From the NCBI GenBank assembly GCA_963751335.1, contig CAVVUB010000001.1, positions 62,001 through 126,000 on the forward strand: 64,000 nt of DNA, read 5' to 3'. This stretch comes from Bog-473 sp963751335 (GTDB taxonomy: Bacteria; Actinomycetota; Acidimicrobiia; Acidimicrobiales; RAAP-2). The first letter of the stretch is position 1. Each line of letters opens with the position of its first letter. The notes beneath the pieces are model-generated. The model made no database searches. It worked only from the letters and a program-made list of their open reading frames with translations, and was not told where the DNA came from. This document shows positions 15,667-27,421 of this stretch, piece by piece. The position numbers were made by a program, and so were the translations under genes.

Positions 15667-16602
15667 GTGCCCAGCCTGCACGACATTGACGACCTCGACC
15701 TCGACGCCTGGGAGCGCGTCCTGACCCTGGCGCTCGAATGGCCGGCGGGCCGGCGGCTGGCCGGGCAGGGCGCGGCCCTGCTCTTCGAGAAGCCCTCGGC
15801 CCGCACGCGCAACTCGACCGAGATGGCCGTGGTCGATCTGGGCGGGCATCCCGTCTACATCCAGGGCACCGAGGTGGGCCTCGACACCCGCGAGACGGCC
15901 GAGGACGTGGCCCGCACCCTGGCCTGCTACCACCGCGTCATCTGCGCCCGCGTCTTCGACCACACGCTCTTCGCCCGCATGGGCGCCGCCCTGCGCCGCT
16001 CGGACATGGATGTCCCGCTGGTCAACCTGCTCTCCGACGACGCCCACCCGTGCCAGGCCGTGGCCGACATGCTGACGCTGCGCGAGTGCCTCGGGCCGTT
16101 GGCCGGCCAGACGCTCACCTACGTCGGTGACGCCAACAACATGGCGCGCTCGCTGGCCAAGGCCGCGCTCTACGAAGGGATGACGATGCGGATCGCCGCG
16201 CCGGCCGCTTACCGCTTTTCGCCCGACGAGATGCAAGCCCTCCAGACGCTGGGCGACGCGATCGGCCGAGGCGGCCACGTCGAGCAGACGGACGATCCGA
16301 CGCGGGCGGTCAAGGACGCGGCCGCGCTCTACACCGACGTGTGGACCAGCATGGGTCAGGAGGAGGAGCGGGCGGAGCGCCTGGCCGCCTTCGCCGGCTT
16401 CACCGTGGACGAAGACCTGCTGTCACAGGCGCCCCCCGAAGCGATCGTGTTGCACTGCCTGCCCGCGCACCGGGGCGAAGAGATCAGCGACGGCGTGCTC
16501 GAGGGGCCCCGAAGTGTGGTGTGGCGCCAGGCCGCGCACCGGCGCACGGCCATGCGGGGGATCTTGGCCTGGGCGGTCGGTGGGCCGGGTGAGGCCCCGT
16601 GA
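15667..16602 (+). CDS. argF: Ornithine carbamoyltransferase
   Basis: Makes citrulline from ornithine and carbamoyl phosphate. 311 residues. The carbamoyl-phosphate loop is FEKPSARTRNSTEMA (S-x-R-T), the domain link has DDAHPCQAVADMLTLRE, and the ornithine-binding HCLPAHRGEEIS with the catalytic cysteine is near residue 265. GTG start nine bases after argD. Confidence 0.95.
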   Translation: MPSLHDIDDLDLDAWERVLTLALEWPAGRRLAGQGAALLFEKPSARTRNSTEMAVVDLGGHPVYIQGTEVGLDTRETAEDVARTLACYHRVICARVFDHTLFARMGAALRRSDMDVPLVNLLSDDAHPCQAVADMLTLRECLGPLAGQTLTYVGDANNMARSLAKAALYEGMTMRIAAPAAYRFSPDEMQALQTLGDAIGRGGHVEQTDDPTRAVKDAAALYTDVWTSMGQEEERAERLAAFAGFTVDEDLLSQAPPEAIVLHCLPAHRGEEISDGVLEGPRSVVWRQAAHRRTAMRGILAWAVGGPGEAP

Positions 16603-17141
16603 CGGGCCCGGGGCGGTTGACCAAGAACCAGCGCCAGCACCGCATCACCAAGTTGCTCGAGTCGCAGGCGGTGACGAGCCAGGCCCAGCTGGTGGCGCTG
16701 CTGGCCGGCGCGGGCGTCGAGGCGACGCAGACCACGGTGTCGCGCGATCTCGAGGACCTCGGCGCGGTGAAGGTGCGCCTGCCCGGCGGAGACACGGCCT
16801 ATGCACTGCCCGAGCTGCCGACCCAGCAGATCGCGCCGGAGGACCACCTGCGCCGCGTGCTGGGCGAGTGGGTGGTCGAGGTGGCGCACTCGGCCAACCT
16901 GGTCGTACTGCGCACGCCGCCGGGTTCGGCCCACGTCGTCGGCTCGGCGTTGGACCGCAGCGGACTCGAGGGAGTGATCGGCACGGTGGCGGGGGACGAC
17001 ACGGTGCTCGTGGTGGCCGTCGAAGACGTCGGCGGCGCGGCCATGGCCGAGCACCTGCGCGACGTGGCCGGCATCGGCGCGGGCGTTGCCGTCACACAAC
17101 GGATCGCATTGAATGGGAAGAGCGAGGGTGAACATGTCTGA
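16599..17141 (+). CDS. argR: Arginine repressor
   Basis: 180 residues. N-terminal winged helix: RLTKNQRQHRITKLLESQAV then the recognition helix ATQTTVSRDLEDLGAVKV. The C-terminal domain with VVLRTPPGSAHVVGSALDRS and GTVAGDDTVLVVA is the hexamerisation and arginine-binding part. It needs arginine to bind ARG boxes, and its likely site is the palindrome at 11285-11306. GTG start overlaps the argF stop by four bases. ArgR inside argCJBDFRGH is the actinobacterial arrangement. Confidence 0.94.
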   Translation: MTGPGRLTKNQRQHRITKLLESQAVTSQAQLVALLAGAGVEATQTTVSRDLEDLGAVKVRLPGGDTAYALPELPTQQIAPEDHLRRVLGEWVVEVAHSANLVVLRTPPGSAHVVGSALDRSGLEGVIGTVAGDDTVLVVAVEDVGGAAMAEHLRDVAGIGAGVAVTQRIALNGKSEGEHV

Positions 17142-18381
17142 TCGGGTGGTACTGGCCTACAGCGGCGGGCTCGATACGTCCGTGGCCGTGCGGTGGCTGA
17201 TCGAGCACGAGGGTGTCGAGGTGATCGCCGTGGCCGTCAATGTCGGCCAGGCGGCCGACCAGGGCGGCGAGGACTGGGAGGCCGTGCGGGCCCGCGCCCT
17301 GGCCGCCGGCGCGGTGGAGGCGGTCGTGATCGACGCCCGTGACGAAATGGCCGAGCACTTCTGTATGCCGGCCCTGGCCGCCAACGCGCGCTACGAGGGC
17401 AAGTACCCGCTCGTCTCCGCGCTGTCGCGCCCGGTCATCGTGGGCCACCTGGTGGCGCAGGCCCGGGCCCACGGGGCCGGCGCCGTGGCGCACGGCTGCA
17501 CCGGCAAGGGCAACGACCAGGTCCGCTTCGAGGTGGGCGTGCGCGCCCTGGCCCCCGACCTCTCCATCCACGCCCCGGCCCGGGTCTGGGGCCTGAGCCG
17601 CGAGGACTGCGTGGAGCTCGCCGCCAAGTGGGACATCCCGATCACGGTGACCAAGGAGAAGCTGTACTCCATCGACGACAACCTGTGGGGCAGGGCCATC
17701 GAGTGCGGGGCCATCGAGGACCCGTGGGCGCCCGCCCCCGACGACGTCTACACCCTCACCCGGGTGACCGAGACCGAGCCGGTCGAGGTGGTCGTCGGCT
17801 TCGAGTCGGGCCAGCCGGTGTCCCTCGACGGGGCGTCGCTCAGCCCCTTCGAGCTCATCGACCGCCTGAACGCCGTCGCCGGTCGCCGCGGCTTCGGCCG
17901 GCTCGACATGGTCGAGAACCGCCGGGTGGGGATCAAGAGCCGGGAGGTCTACGAGTGCCCGGCGGCCCTGGCGCTGATCGTGGCCCATTCCGACCTCGAG
18001 GACCTCACGCTCGAGCGGGACCTGCACCACGAGAAGGCGCGCCTCGAGCCGCGCTGGTCCGAGCTGGTCTACGACGGGCTGTGGTACTCGCCGCTGCGCG
18101 GGGCCTTGCAGGCCTTCATCACCGAGAGCCAGCGCCACGTGACCGGCGAGGTGCGCCTGCGCTTCGCCGCGCCCGGCACCTGCACCGTGGTGGGCCGCCG
18201 CAGCCCGGTCGCCCTCTACGACCACGGGCTGGCCACCTACGACGCCTCGGACACGTTCCGGCACCAGGACGCCGAGGGCTTCGTGCGCCTGTGGGGTCTC
18301 GGGGTGGCCACGTGGTCGTCGCGCCAGGGCCCCGGTGCGCAGAACGCGGCGCGGACGAGCACCGGCAGGGGTGCGTCATGA
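17134..18381 (+). CDS. argG: Argininosuccinate synthase
   Basis: Joins citrulline and aspartate using ATP. 415 residues. The PP-loop is VLAYSGGLDTSVAVRWL at the N-terminus; HGCTGKGNDQVRFEVG binds citrulline/aspartate, and NLWGRAIECGAIEDPW is a family signature. ATG 17134 overlaps the argR end by eight bases and follows GAGGGTG. Residues 390-415 are an extra Arg/Gly/Ser-rich tail. Confidence 0.96.
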   Translation: MSDRVVLAYSGGLDTSVAVRWLIEHEGVEVIAVAVNVGQAADQGGEDWEAVRARALAAGAVEAVVIDARDEMAEHFCMPALAANARYEGKYPLVSALSRPVIVGHLVAQARAHGAGAVAHGCTGKGNDQVRFEVGVRALAPDLSIHAPARVWGLSREDCVELAAKWDIPITVTKEKLYSIDDNLWGRAIECGAIEDPWAPAPDDVYTLTRVTETEPVEVVVGFESGQPVSLDGASLSPFELIDRLNAVAGRRGFGRLDMVENRRVGIKSREVYECPAALALIVAHSDLEDLTLERDLHHEKARLEPRWSELVYDGLWYSPLRGALQAFITESQRHVTGEVRLRFAAPGTCTVVGRRSPVALYDHGLATYDASDTFRHQDAEGFVRLWGLGVATWSSRQGPGAQNAARTSTGRGAS

Positions 18382-19784
18382 CGCTGTGGGAGGGACGCAT
18401 CTCGACGGGTATGGCCGACACCGTGGCCGACTTCACCGTGAGCCTGCCCTACGACAAGATCCTGGCCTTCGACGACCTGGTCGGATCACGCGCCCACGTG
18501 AAGGGGTTGGGCAAGGTCGGAATCTTGAGCGACAGCGAGGTGGGCGCGCTCATCGATGCGCTCGATCTGGTCGAGGAGGAGTTCGCCACCGGTGTGTTCG
18601 TCTACGCCCCCGGCGACGAGGACATCCACACGGCCGTCGAGCGCCGGGTCACCGAGCTGGCCGGCGACGTCGGGGCCAAGCTGCACACCGGGCGCAGCCG
18701 CAACGACCAGGTGGCCACCGACCTGCGCCTGTGGTGCCGGCGCGCCCTCGTGGGGGTGGCCGACGACATCATGGCGCTGCAGGAGACGTTGGCCCAGCGG
18801 GCCACCGACGCGGCCGACGTGTACCTGCCCGGCTACACCCACCTGCAGCGGGCCCAGCCCGTGCTGTTGGCCCACCACCTGTTGGCCCATGGGTGGGCGT
18901 TGTCGCGCGACGTGGACCGCATCCTCACCACGGTCGACCGCTTGAACGTCTCACCCCTGGGCGCAGGTGCGCTGGCCGGGTCCTCCCTCCCGCTCGATCC
19001 GGACTACGTCGCGGCCGAGCTCGGCTTCCACGGCCGTTTCGAGAACTCGCTCGACGCCGTGTCGGACCGCGACTTCGTGGCCGAGTCGCTCTTCGACCTC
19101 GCACTGCTCGGCGTGCACCTGTCGCGCCTGGGCGAGGAGATGGTGTTGTGGTCGACCGAGGAATTCGGTTTCGCCACCCTCGACGACGCCTACGCCACGG
19201 GGAGCTCGATGCTCCCCCAGAAGAAGAACCCGGACGTGGCCGAGCTGGCCCGGGGCCGAAGCGGCCGCCTCATCGGACACCTCAACGCGGTGCTCATCAC
19301 GCTCAAGGGCCTGCCGCTGGCCTACAACCGCGACCTCCAGGAGGACAAGGAGCCGCTCTTCGACGCGGTGGCCCAGGTGCGCAGCGCACTGGCCGCCCTG
19401 CGCGGCGTCTACGACACGGTGGCCTGGCACGAGGAGCGCATGGCGGCGGCGGCGGACGGCCCGGCCGCCGCCGCCATCGACCTGGCCGAGATGCTGGTGG
19501 AGCAGGGCATGCCCTTCCGCCAGGCCCACGCGCTGATCGGCGGCCTCGTGCGCGAGTCGCTCGAACGCCATGTGCCGCTGGTCGAGCTGGTGGAGGCCCA
19601 CCCCGATTTGGGGGAGGCCGCCACGGAACTGCTCGAGCCCGGCGTGGCGGTCACCCGTCGGCGCACGCCGGGAGGGGCCGGCCCGGGTCCGGTCGGCGAG
19701 CAGCGGGAGCGCTTCGCCCGGCGCCTCGAGGTGGACCGCACCCGGCTGGGCCAGTGGCGTCCGGCGGCGGCCCCTCCGGCCTGA
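18378..19784 (+). CDS. argH: Argininosuccinate lyase
   Basis: Cleaves argininosuccinate to arginine and fumarate. 468 residues of the fumarase/aspartase superfamily with the signature loop GSSMLPQKKNPDVAEL (residues about 275-290), LHTGRSRNDQVATDLRLW and YTHLQRAQPV. ATG overlaps the argG stop (ATGA). Last gene of the operon. The C-terminus is Pro/Gly/Ala-rich. Confidence 0.96.
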   Translation: MTLWEGRISTGMADTVADFTVSLPYDKILAFDDLVGSRAHVKGLGKVGILSDSEVGALIDALDLVEEEFATGVFVYAPGDEDIHTAVERRVTELAGDVGAKLHTGRSRNDQVATDLRLWCRRALVGVADDIMALQETLAQRATDAADVYLPGYTHLQRAQPVLLAHHLLAHGWALSRDVDRILTTVDRLNVSPLGAGALAGSSLPLDPDYVAAELGFHGRFENSLDAVSDRDFVAESLFDLALLGVHLSRLGEEMVLWSTEEFGFATLDDAYATGSSMLPQKKNPDVAELARGRSGRLIGHLNAVLITLKGLPLAYNRDLQEDKEPLFDAVAQVRSALAALRGVYDTVAWHEERMAAAADGPAAAAIDLAEMLVEQGMPFRQAHALIGGLVRESLERHVPLVELVEAHPDLGEAATELLEPGVAVTRRRTPGGAGPGPVGEQRERFARRLEVDRTRLGQWRPAAAPPA

Positions 19785-19804
19785 CGCAGGGTTCCCGGTG
19801 TCAC

Positions 19805-19828
19805 GGCCGGCCCGGCGTGGGGCCGGCC
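19805..19828 (+). terminator. Stem-loop after argH
   Basis: GGCCGGCCC (19805-19813) pairs with GGGCCGGCC (19820-19828) across a six-base loop, 20 bases after the argH stop. There is no U-run, so it may be an mRNA-end stabiliser or a GC-type terminator. Confidence 0.45.
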
Positions 19829-20159
19829 ACCGCCGTGGCTCCCCCTCAGGGGCACTCTCACCAGGACCTCGGTGTCCGGGCGGCGGGTCGCCGGTGCGGT
19901 GGCCACCGTGTGGAGCGATCCGGGCCCAGGGTGCCCTGCAGGTGAACGGAGCATAAAGATGTACGGGATACAGCTGTTTCAGGTTGCCTGGGCGCGCCGG
20001 AATGCTGCACTCTGGATGGAGCAGCTTTTGACCTCGAGTCAGTCGGCGCCTGCGGGTCGGCCGTACCTGGGGGTGCCAAGGAGGGCAGCGGGCGAGCGGC
20101 GCCGGCCCTCGGAGTCGTCCCACCGAACCCGCACCATTTTCGTGGAGAGCAGGACAGAC
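19829..20159. other. Intergenic region argH to WS/DGAT
   Basis: About 330 bases with no coding frame that looks real. It must hold the promoter of the acyltransferase gene; AT-rich words such as CATAAAG and GATACAG near 19950-19970 are candidates, but no convincing -35/-10 pair was found. Confidence 0.4.
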
Positions 20160-21674
20160 ATGCAGCGACTGAGCGGCATCGATCCGATGTTCATCTACTC
20201 CGACACGCCGGAGACCCCGATGGAGATCGCCTACGCCTGCGTCTTCGACCCGGCCTCGGCCCCGGGCGGGTACACGTTCGAACGGGTGCGTGACGTCCTG
20301 GTCGAACGCATCCCGGCCCTGCCGGCCTTCCGGCGCCGGCTCATGACGGTGCCCTTCGGCCTCGACCAGCCGCGCTGGGTGGAAGACCCCCACTTCGATC
20401 TCTCCAACCACCTCTTCCGGGTTGCACTGCCCGCACCCGGTGGTGACAAGGAATTCACCGAGATGGTGGCCGAGGTCATGAGCCGACCACTCCAGCCCGA
20501 CCAGCCCCCGTGGGAGATGCACGTCATGGAGGACCTGGCCGAGGGCCGGGTCGGCCTCATCGCCAAGGTCCACCACTCCGTGGTCGACGGCGTGGCCGGC
20601 GCCGCCCTGATGGCGGAGCTGCTCGACCTCACGCCCGAAGGCCGCTCGCCCGTCGAGCGCCGTAGCCCGTCGATCCCGGCCGGCCTGCCGTCGCAGGCCC
20701 GGCTGGTCACCGACGCACTCCCGAACATGGTCAGCCGGCCCCTCGAGACCTGGCGGGCGGCCCGCGAGATCGGGCGCACCGCCGTGCGGATGGCCCGCTG
20801 CGCCATGAGCGACGACAACGGACCCGTCTCCATTCCGCTGGGCGCGCCCAAACTCTTCGACCGGGCCCTCTCGCCGCGCCGGGACGTGTGCTTCACCCAG
20901 CTGGACATGCGAGAGGTCAAGGTCCTGCGCGAGCGCTTCGACGTCACGGTGAACGACGTCGTGCTGGCCGTGTGCTCGGGCGCGCTGCGAACCCACCTCT
21001 CGCGTCACGACCACGACATTGACCACCCGCTCGTGGCGATCGTGCCGGTCTCCGTGCGCGAGGACGGGACCGAGGACGCGGGCGGGAACTCCCTCTCGGC
21101 CATGTTCGTGCCGCTGTCCAACGACCGGCAGACGCCGCTCGAGCGCCTGCGCACGGTCAAGGCCAACAGCTGGTCGTGCAAGCGCCAGGAGCGGGCCATC
21201 GGCTACGGCCCGATGGCCTCCATGGTGACCGAGGCCATGCCGCCGGCACTGGCCAAGCCGATGGTCCGCTTCGGCGTGCGCTCCGGCGTGGTGCGCAAGC
21301 TGCGGGCGGGCAACCTGATGATCTCCAACGTGCCCGGTCCGGACTTCCCGCTCTACTTCGCCGGCATGCGCATGGAAGCCGTGTACCCGATGGGACCCGT
21401 GGTCGACGGGGTCGCGCTCAACATCACGGTCCAGAGCTACGAGGACACGCTCTACGTCGGCATCAATTCCGGCGCGTCGGCTCTCCCCGATCTCCCCGGA
21501 CTCGCCCGCGCCATGGTGGACGAGCTCGCGCTCCTCGGTCTCATGGCACGAGGTACGGCCGGACAGGCCCGACACCACCGGCCGTCCCCCTCCGGTGCGG
21601 TGGTCACACGATCGGGCCACCGGCCGGCCTCGATTGCAGACACGCCTGACCACATCTCGGCTGCCACCGGCTGA
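20160..21674 (+). CDS. Wax ester synthase / acyl-CoA:diacylglycerol acyltransferase
   Basis: 504 residues. The catalytic motif HHSVVDG (HHxxxDG) is near residue 140 in IAKVHHSVVDGVAGAALM, and the second half has the family's NDVVLAVCSGALR, GGNSLSAMFVPL and NLMISNVPGPDFPLYFAG blocks. These enzymes esterify acyl-CoA to fatty alcohol or diacylglycerol to store neutral lipid, and actinobacteria carry several. ATG 20160 with GAGAGCAGGA upstream. The last 45 residues are not conserved. Which acceptor it uses cannot be told. Confidence 0.9.
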   Translation: MQRLSGIDPMFIYSDTPETPMEIAYACVFDPASAPGGYTFERVRDVLVERIPALPAFRRRLMTVPFGLDQPRWVEDPHFDLSNHLFRVALPAPGGDKEFTEMVAEVMSRPLQPDQPPWEMHVMEDLAEGRVGLIAKVHHSVVDGVAGAALMAELLDLTPEGRSPVERRSPSIPAGLPSQARLVTDALPNMVSRPLETWRAAREIGRTAVRMARCAMSDDNGPVSIPLGAPKLFDRALSPRRDVCFTQLDMREVKVLRERFDVTVNDVVLAVCSGALRTHLSRHDHDIDHPLVAIVPVSVREDGTEDAGGNSLSAMFVPLSNDRQTPLERLRTVKANSWSCKRQERAIGYGPMASMVTEAMPPALAKPMVRFGVRSGVVRKLRAGNLMISNVPGPDFPLYFAGMRMEAVYPMGPVVDGVALNITVQSYEDTLYVGINSGASALPDLPGLARAMVDELALLGLMARGTAGQARHHRPSPSGAVVTRSGHRPASIADTPDHISAATG

Positions 21675-21699
21675 GCGATCCCCGCTCGGACCGCTCGAG

Positions 21700-21945
21700 C
21701 GGGTGTGGCCCCAACCTCGGCGACACCGTGGCCGACATCGGTACCCTCGTGGACAACACCACCGAGGGCCTGCCCGTGGCCCGCTTCACCAAGGCGACGC
21801 CACGGTCAACGGCGACGACCTCGGCTTCGAGAGCCCGACGCGGGTCGACGCGCTCCAAGGTGCCGACGTGCTCTTGAAGACCGGCGCGCTCGCGACGACC
21901 AGTGCCGGGTCCGCCTTCGCGGTGACGTTCAAGCGGTCCACGTAG
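21700..21945 (+). pseudogene. Remnant of an unidentified gene, frameshifted
   Basis: Two adjacent frames give protein-like text that joins if one G is restored near 21798: GPNLGDTVADIGTLVDNTTE then GDATVNGDDLGFESPTRVDA and, to the stop at 21945, AGSAFAVTFKRST. The text has normal residue composition but there is no start codon or ribosome binding site, and no continuation upstream because the acyltransferase gene ends at 21674. It looks like the 3' end of a lost gene. I do not recognise the family. Confidence 0.4.
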
Positions 21946-21969
21946 CAGCCGTTGGGCCAGGATGAACGG

Positions 21970-22584
21970 GTGGACCGGGGCGAGCTCGAAGCGGGACCGT
22001 TACGGGTGGCCCCCTTCCTCCTCAACAAGGTGCTCGTCCACGGGGACCGGGCCGGCCGCATCGTCGAGGTCGAGGCGTACCACGGCACCGACGATCCGGC
22101 CTCGCACGCCTACCGGGGTCGGACCAAGCGCACGGAGATCATGTTCGGGCCGCCCGGCTTTCTCTACGTGTACTTCACCTACGGCATGCACTGGTGCGCC
22201 AACGTCGTCTGTGGTCCCGACGGCGAGGCCGCCGCGGTGCTGATCCGGGCGCTCGAACCGCTGCGGGGTGTCGAGGCCATGCGGGCGAGCCGCCCGGCCG
22301 CCCGGCGCGACATCGATCTGTGCAACGGGCCGGCCAAGCTCTGCGAGGCCCTCGTCATCACCGGGGCGGACAACGGGACCGACCTCCTGGCCCCGGCGCC
22401 ACGAGCGCTCGGGGCTCGGCGCCCCCACGGCGCGTCTTCGACCCGGGCCATGCCGGCCCGGCTCGAGGACGACGGCACCGCCCCGCCCCGGCGACCGGGC
22501 CGGGGCGTCCGGGTCGGCATCTCGGTCGCCGCGGAGCGGCCTTGGCGCTTCTGGGTGGCGGGGAATCCCCACGTGAGCCGCTGA
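21970..22584 (+). CDS. DNA-3-methyladenine glycosylase, AAG/MPG family
   Basis: 204 residues. VEVEAYHGTDDPASHAYRG (with the catalytic-region Glu), RTEIMFGPPGFLYVYFTYGM and NGPAKLCEALVI are the conserved blocks of the AAG/MPG base-excision glycosylases that remove alkylated purines from DNA. GTG 21970 with AGGAT eight bases upstream is preferred to a TTG at 21952. The segment before the final GVRVGISVAAERPWRFWVAG is more Arg/Pro-rich than usual. Confidence 0.9.
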   Translation: MDRGELEAGPLRVAPFLLNKVLVHGDRAGRIVEVEAYHGTDDPASHAYRGRTKRTEIMFGPPGFLYVYFTYGMHWCANVVCGPDGEAAAVLIRALEPLRGVEAMRASRPAARRDIDLCNGPAKLCEALVITGADNGTDLLAPAPRALGARRPHGASSTRAMPARLEDDGTAPPRRPGRGVRVGISVAAERPWRFWVAGNPHVSR

Positions 22585-22860
22585 GATCTCGGCGGTCGCC
22601 TCTGGTCCTCCCGGTGACGGTCCGACCGCCTCCCCGCGGTCCGGCGGGGCGGGGCGGCGTCACCCTGTGTGCGGACCTGTCATGTTCGGGACGGGTGGGA
22701 ACAGGGATTGCCGGCTCAGGAGCCCTCCTCGGACGGGCCAGCTCGACCGCTCGGGTATCCGCGGCGCTCCGGGAGCCACCCGGTAACCTGTGAGCAGGCG
22801 AGGGCTTCGATCCTGCGTCGGCAATGGCCGGTGCGGTCGAAATCGCCCCGGTCGAACGCG

Positions 22861-22889
22861 TTGACGACGCATCAGGCGTCTGGTAACGT
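22861..22889 (+). promoter_or_regulatory. rRNA operon promoter
   Basis: TTGACG (22861-22866), 17-bp spacer, TAACGT (22884-22889). It lies about 370 bases upstream of the mature 16S end, the usual distance for rrn leaders. It is the best -35/-10 pair between 22585 and 23260, a stretch with no gene. Confidence 0.65.
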
Positions 22890-23260
22890 AACTTTCCCGC
22901 CGGACAGACCGCCCAGGTCCGTCCGGCAGCCGAAGGAGACTTTCCGGCGGAGCAAATCCGTCCGGAACAGTCCTTTGGAACACCCGGCACCAACACCCGC
23001 AGTACGAGGTGTGTGCCCGGTCGCTCCTTGAAAACGGAATAGTGAGAGCCAAAAGCCAGTGCGGGCAATTCATCCGCTCCGGTTTCACCGGATGTCGAAT
23101 GGGTTGTACGTCAATTTAGTAAAACGCAGTACACACGGGCTCCGAATCCTCTTCGGAGGTGCACGGGTCTGTGGTTGCCAATGGTTCGAGTCAGAACCTG
23201 GCGACTCTCTGATTCTTGGCCGGTGAGAGACCCTTCGGGGTATCGAGTCGGTCGTGAGTC
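22890..23260 (+). other. rrn leader with antitermination-like element
   Basis: The transcribed leader of the rRNA operon. TCCTTGAAAACGGAATAG (23025-23042) resembles the boxA-type element found in actinobacterial rrn leaders, and a similar word, CCCTTGAGAATTCC, precedes the 23S gene at 25255. GAGAG (23044-23048) and AGCCAGTG (23054-23061) pair with CTCTC (24870-24874) and CACTGGCT (24853-24860) behind the 16S gene to form the 16S processing stalk. Confidence 0.6.
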
Positions 23261-25294
<2,034 letters not shown>

Positions 25295-25817
25295 TCCAAG
25301 CTACAAAGAGCCAACGGTGGATGCCTTGGCGCCTAAAGCCGAAGAAGGACGTGGGCGACTGCGAAAAGCCACGGGAAGCTGTCTACCAAGCTACGATCCG
25401 TGGATATCCGAATGGGGCAACCCAACACCTGTCATGAGGTGTTACACCTGCCTGAATGTATAGGGCAGGGCGAGGGAACCGGGTGAATTGAAACATCTAA
25501 GTAACCCGAGGAGAGGAAAACAACAGTGACTCCCTGAGTAGCGGCGAGCGAAACGGGAAGAGCCTAAACCGTGCCGGTGTATGAGCCTGGTGGCGCTGCC
25601 GGTATGGGGTTGTGGGACTCGAGAGACGGAACACCAGATCCGTCACGGAGTTACAAATTCAATGCGTAGTGGAATCAGACAGGAAAGCTGAACCAAAGAG
25701 GGTAATGGTCCCGTACACGAAACACATTGAACTCCGCTTGAGCACCCGAGTAGCGCCGGATCCGGGAAAGCCGGCGTGAATCTGCGAGGACCATCTCGTA
25801 AGGCTAAGTACTCTTAG

Positions 25818-25865
<48 letters not shown>

Positions 25866-26051
25866 GGGAGGGGAGTGAAATAGTACCTGAAACCGTTGGC
25901 TTACAAACAGTCAAAGCGTCGTTGCTCCACCGTTGTCGTGATCCCTTCGGGTGAAAGCGATGACATGAGGTGGATGTCAGCCGTGATGGCGTGCCTTTTG
26001 AAGAATGAGCCAGCGAGTTACGGTGTGTGGCGAGGTTAACCAGCGATGGGT

Positions 26052-26088
<37 letters not shown>

Positions 26089-26514
26089 CGCATGCTGTAG
26101 ACCCGAAGCCGAGTGAGCTTGCCATGGGCAGGCTGAAGCGAAGGTAAGACTTCGTGGAGGGCCGAACCCACCTAGGTTGAAAACTGGGGGGATGACCTGT
26201 GGCAAGGGGTGAAAGGCCAATCAAACTCGGTGATAGCTGGTTCTCCCCGAAATGCATTTAGGTGCAGCGTCGGGTGTTCAGCATCGGAGGTAGAGCACTG
26301 GATGGGCTAGGGGGCCTACAAGCTTACTGACCCCAACTAAACTCCGAATGCCGATGCTCAAGAACCCGGCAGTGAGACCACGAGGGATGAGCTTCGTTGG
26401 TCGAAAGGGAAACAGCCCAGACCGCCGGCTAAGGCCCCAAATTCTTGACTAAGTGGAAAACGATGTGGGAACGCAAAGACAGCCAGGAGGTTGGCTCAGA
26501 AGCAGCCATCCTTA

Positions 26515-26545
<31 letters not shown>

Positions 26546-27386
26546 GTCCTGCGCGGATAATGTAACGGGGCTCAAGTCAAGAGCCGAAGCCGCGGATTCC
26601 TGCTTTATGCAGGAGTGGTAGGGGAGCGTCGATCTCGCAGCGAAGCGGTGGTGTGAACCGTCGTGGAGCGTGGTCGAGTGCGAATGCTGGTATGAGTAGC
26701 GAGAGAGGAGTGAGAAACTCCTCCGCCGTAAGCCCAAGGGTTCCTGGGGAAGGCTAATCCTCCCAGGGTAAGTCGGGAGCTAAGGCGAGGCCGAGAGGCG
26801 TAGTCGATGCACAACTGGTTGATATTCCAGTACCACCGTGTCCGCGTCCATTCCAAGCCAGGGGTACTAAGGGGCTGACCTTCGGGTCGAACCGACAAAC
26901 TCTGGGGCGGACAGCAAAGGAGTGACGCAGGAGGATAGGTGAGCCCAGGCGTTGGTTGTCCTGGGGTAAGCGTGTAGGGAGGGATCTAGGCAAATCCGGG
27001 TCCCATCAATCCCGAGACGCGATGCCGAGCCGTTTCAGGCGAAGTCACTGATTCCATGCTGCCAAGAAAAACTTCTAGCGAGTTGACACGGTGCCCGTAC
27101 CCCAAACCAACACAGGTGGGCGGGTAGAGAATACCAAGGCGATCGGGAGAACTGTGGTTAAGGAACTCGGCAAAATTCCTCCGTAACTTCGGGAGAAGGA
27201 GGGCCTCAATAGGGTGATGGACTTCGCGTCCTGATGCCCAAAGGGGCCGCAGAGAATTGGGGAAAGCGACTGTTTACTAAAAACACAGGAGCGTGCTAAG
27301 TCGTAAGACGACGTATACGCTCTGACGCCTGCCCGGTGCCGGAAGGTTACGGGGAAGGGTTAGTCTTCGGACGAAGCTCTGAACCT

Positions 27387-27421
<35 letters not shown>

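Noticed and set aside
18951..21653. A 900-codon open frame on the minus strand across argH and the acyltransferase gene
   Set aside because: It mirrors the codon pattern of the two real genes and has no recognisable domain; long antisense frames are common at this GC content. The same holds for minus-strand frames at 4824-6305, 6590-8257, 32034-33887 and 42187-44661.
23111..23240. Possible tRNA in the rrn leader because of GGTTCGAGTC near 23183
   Set aside because: The flanks cannot form a five-pair T stem, and no anticodon or acceptor arm is present.
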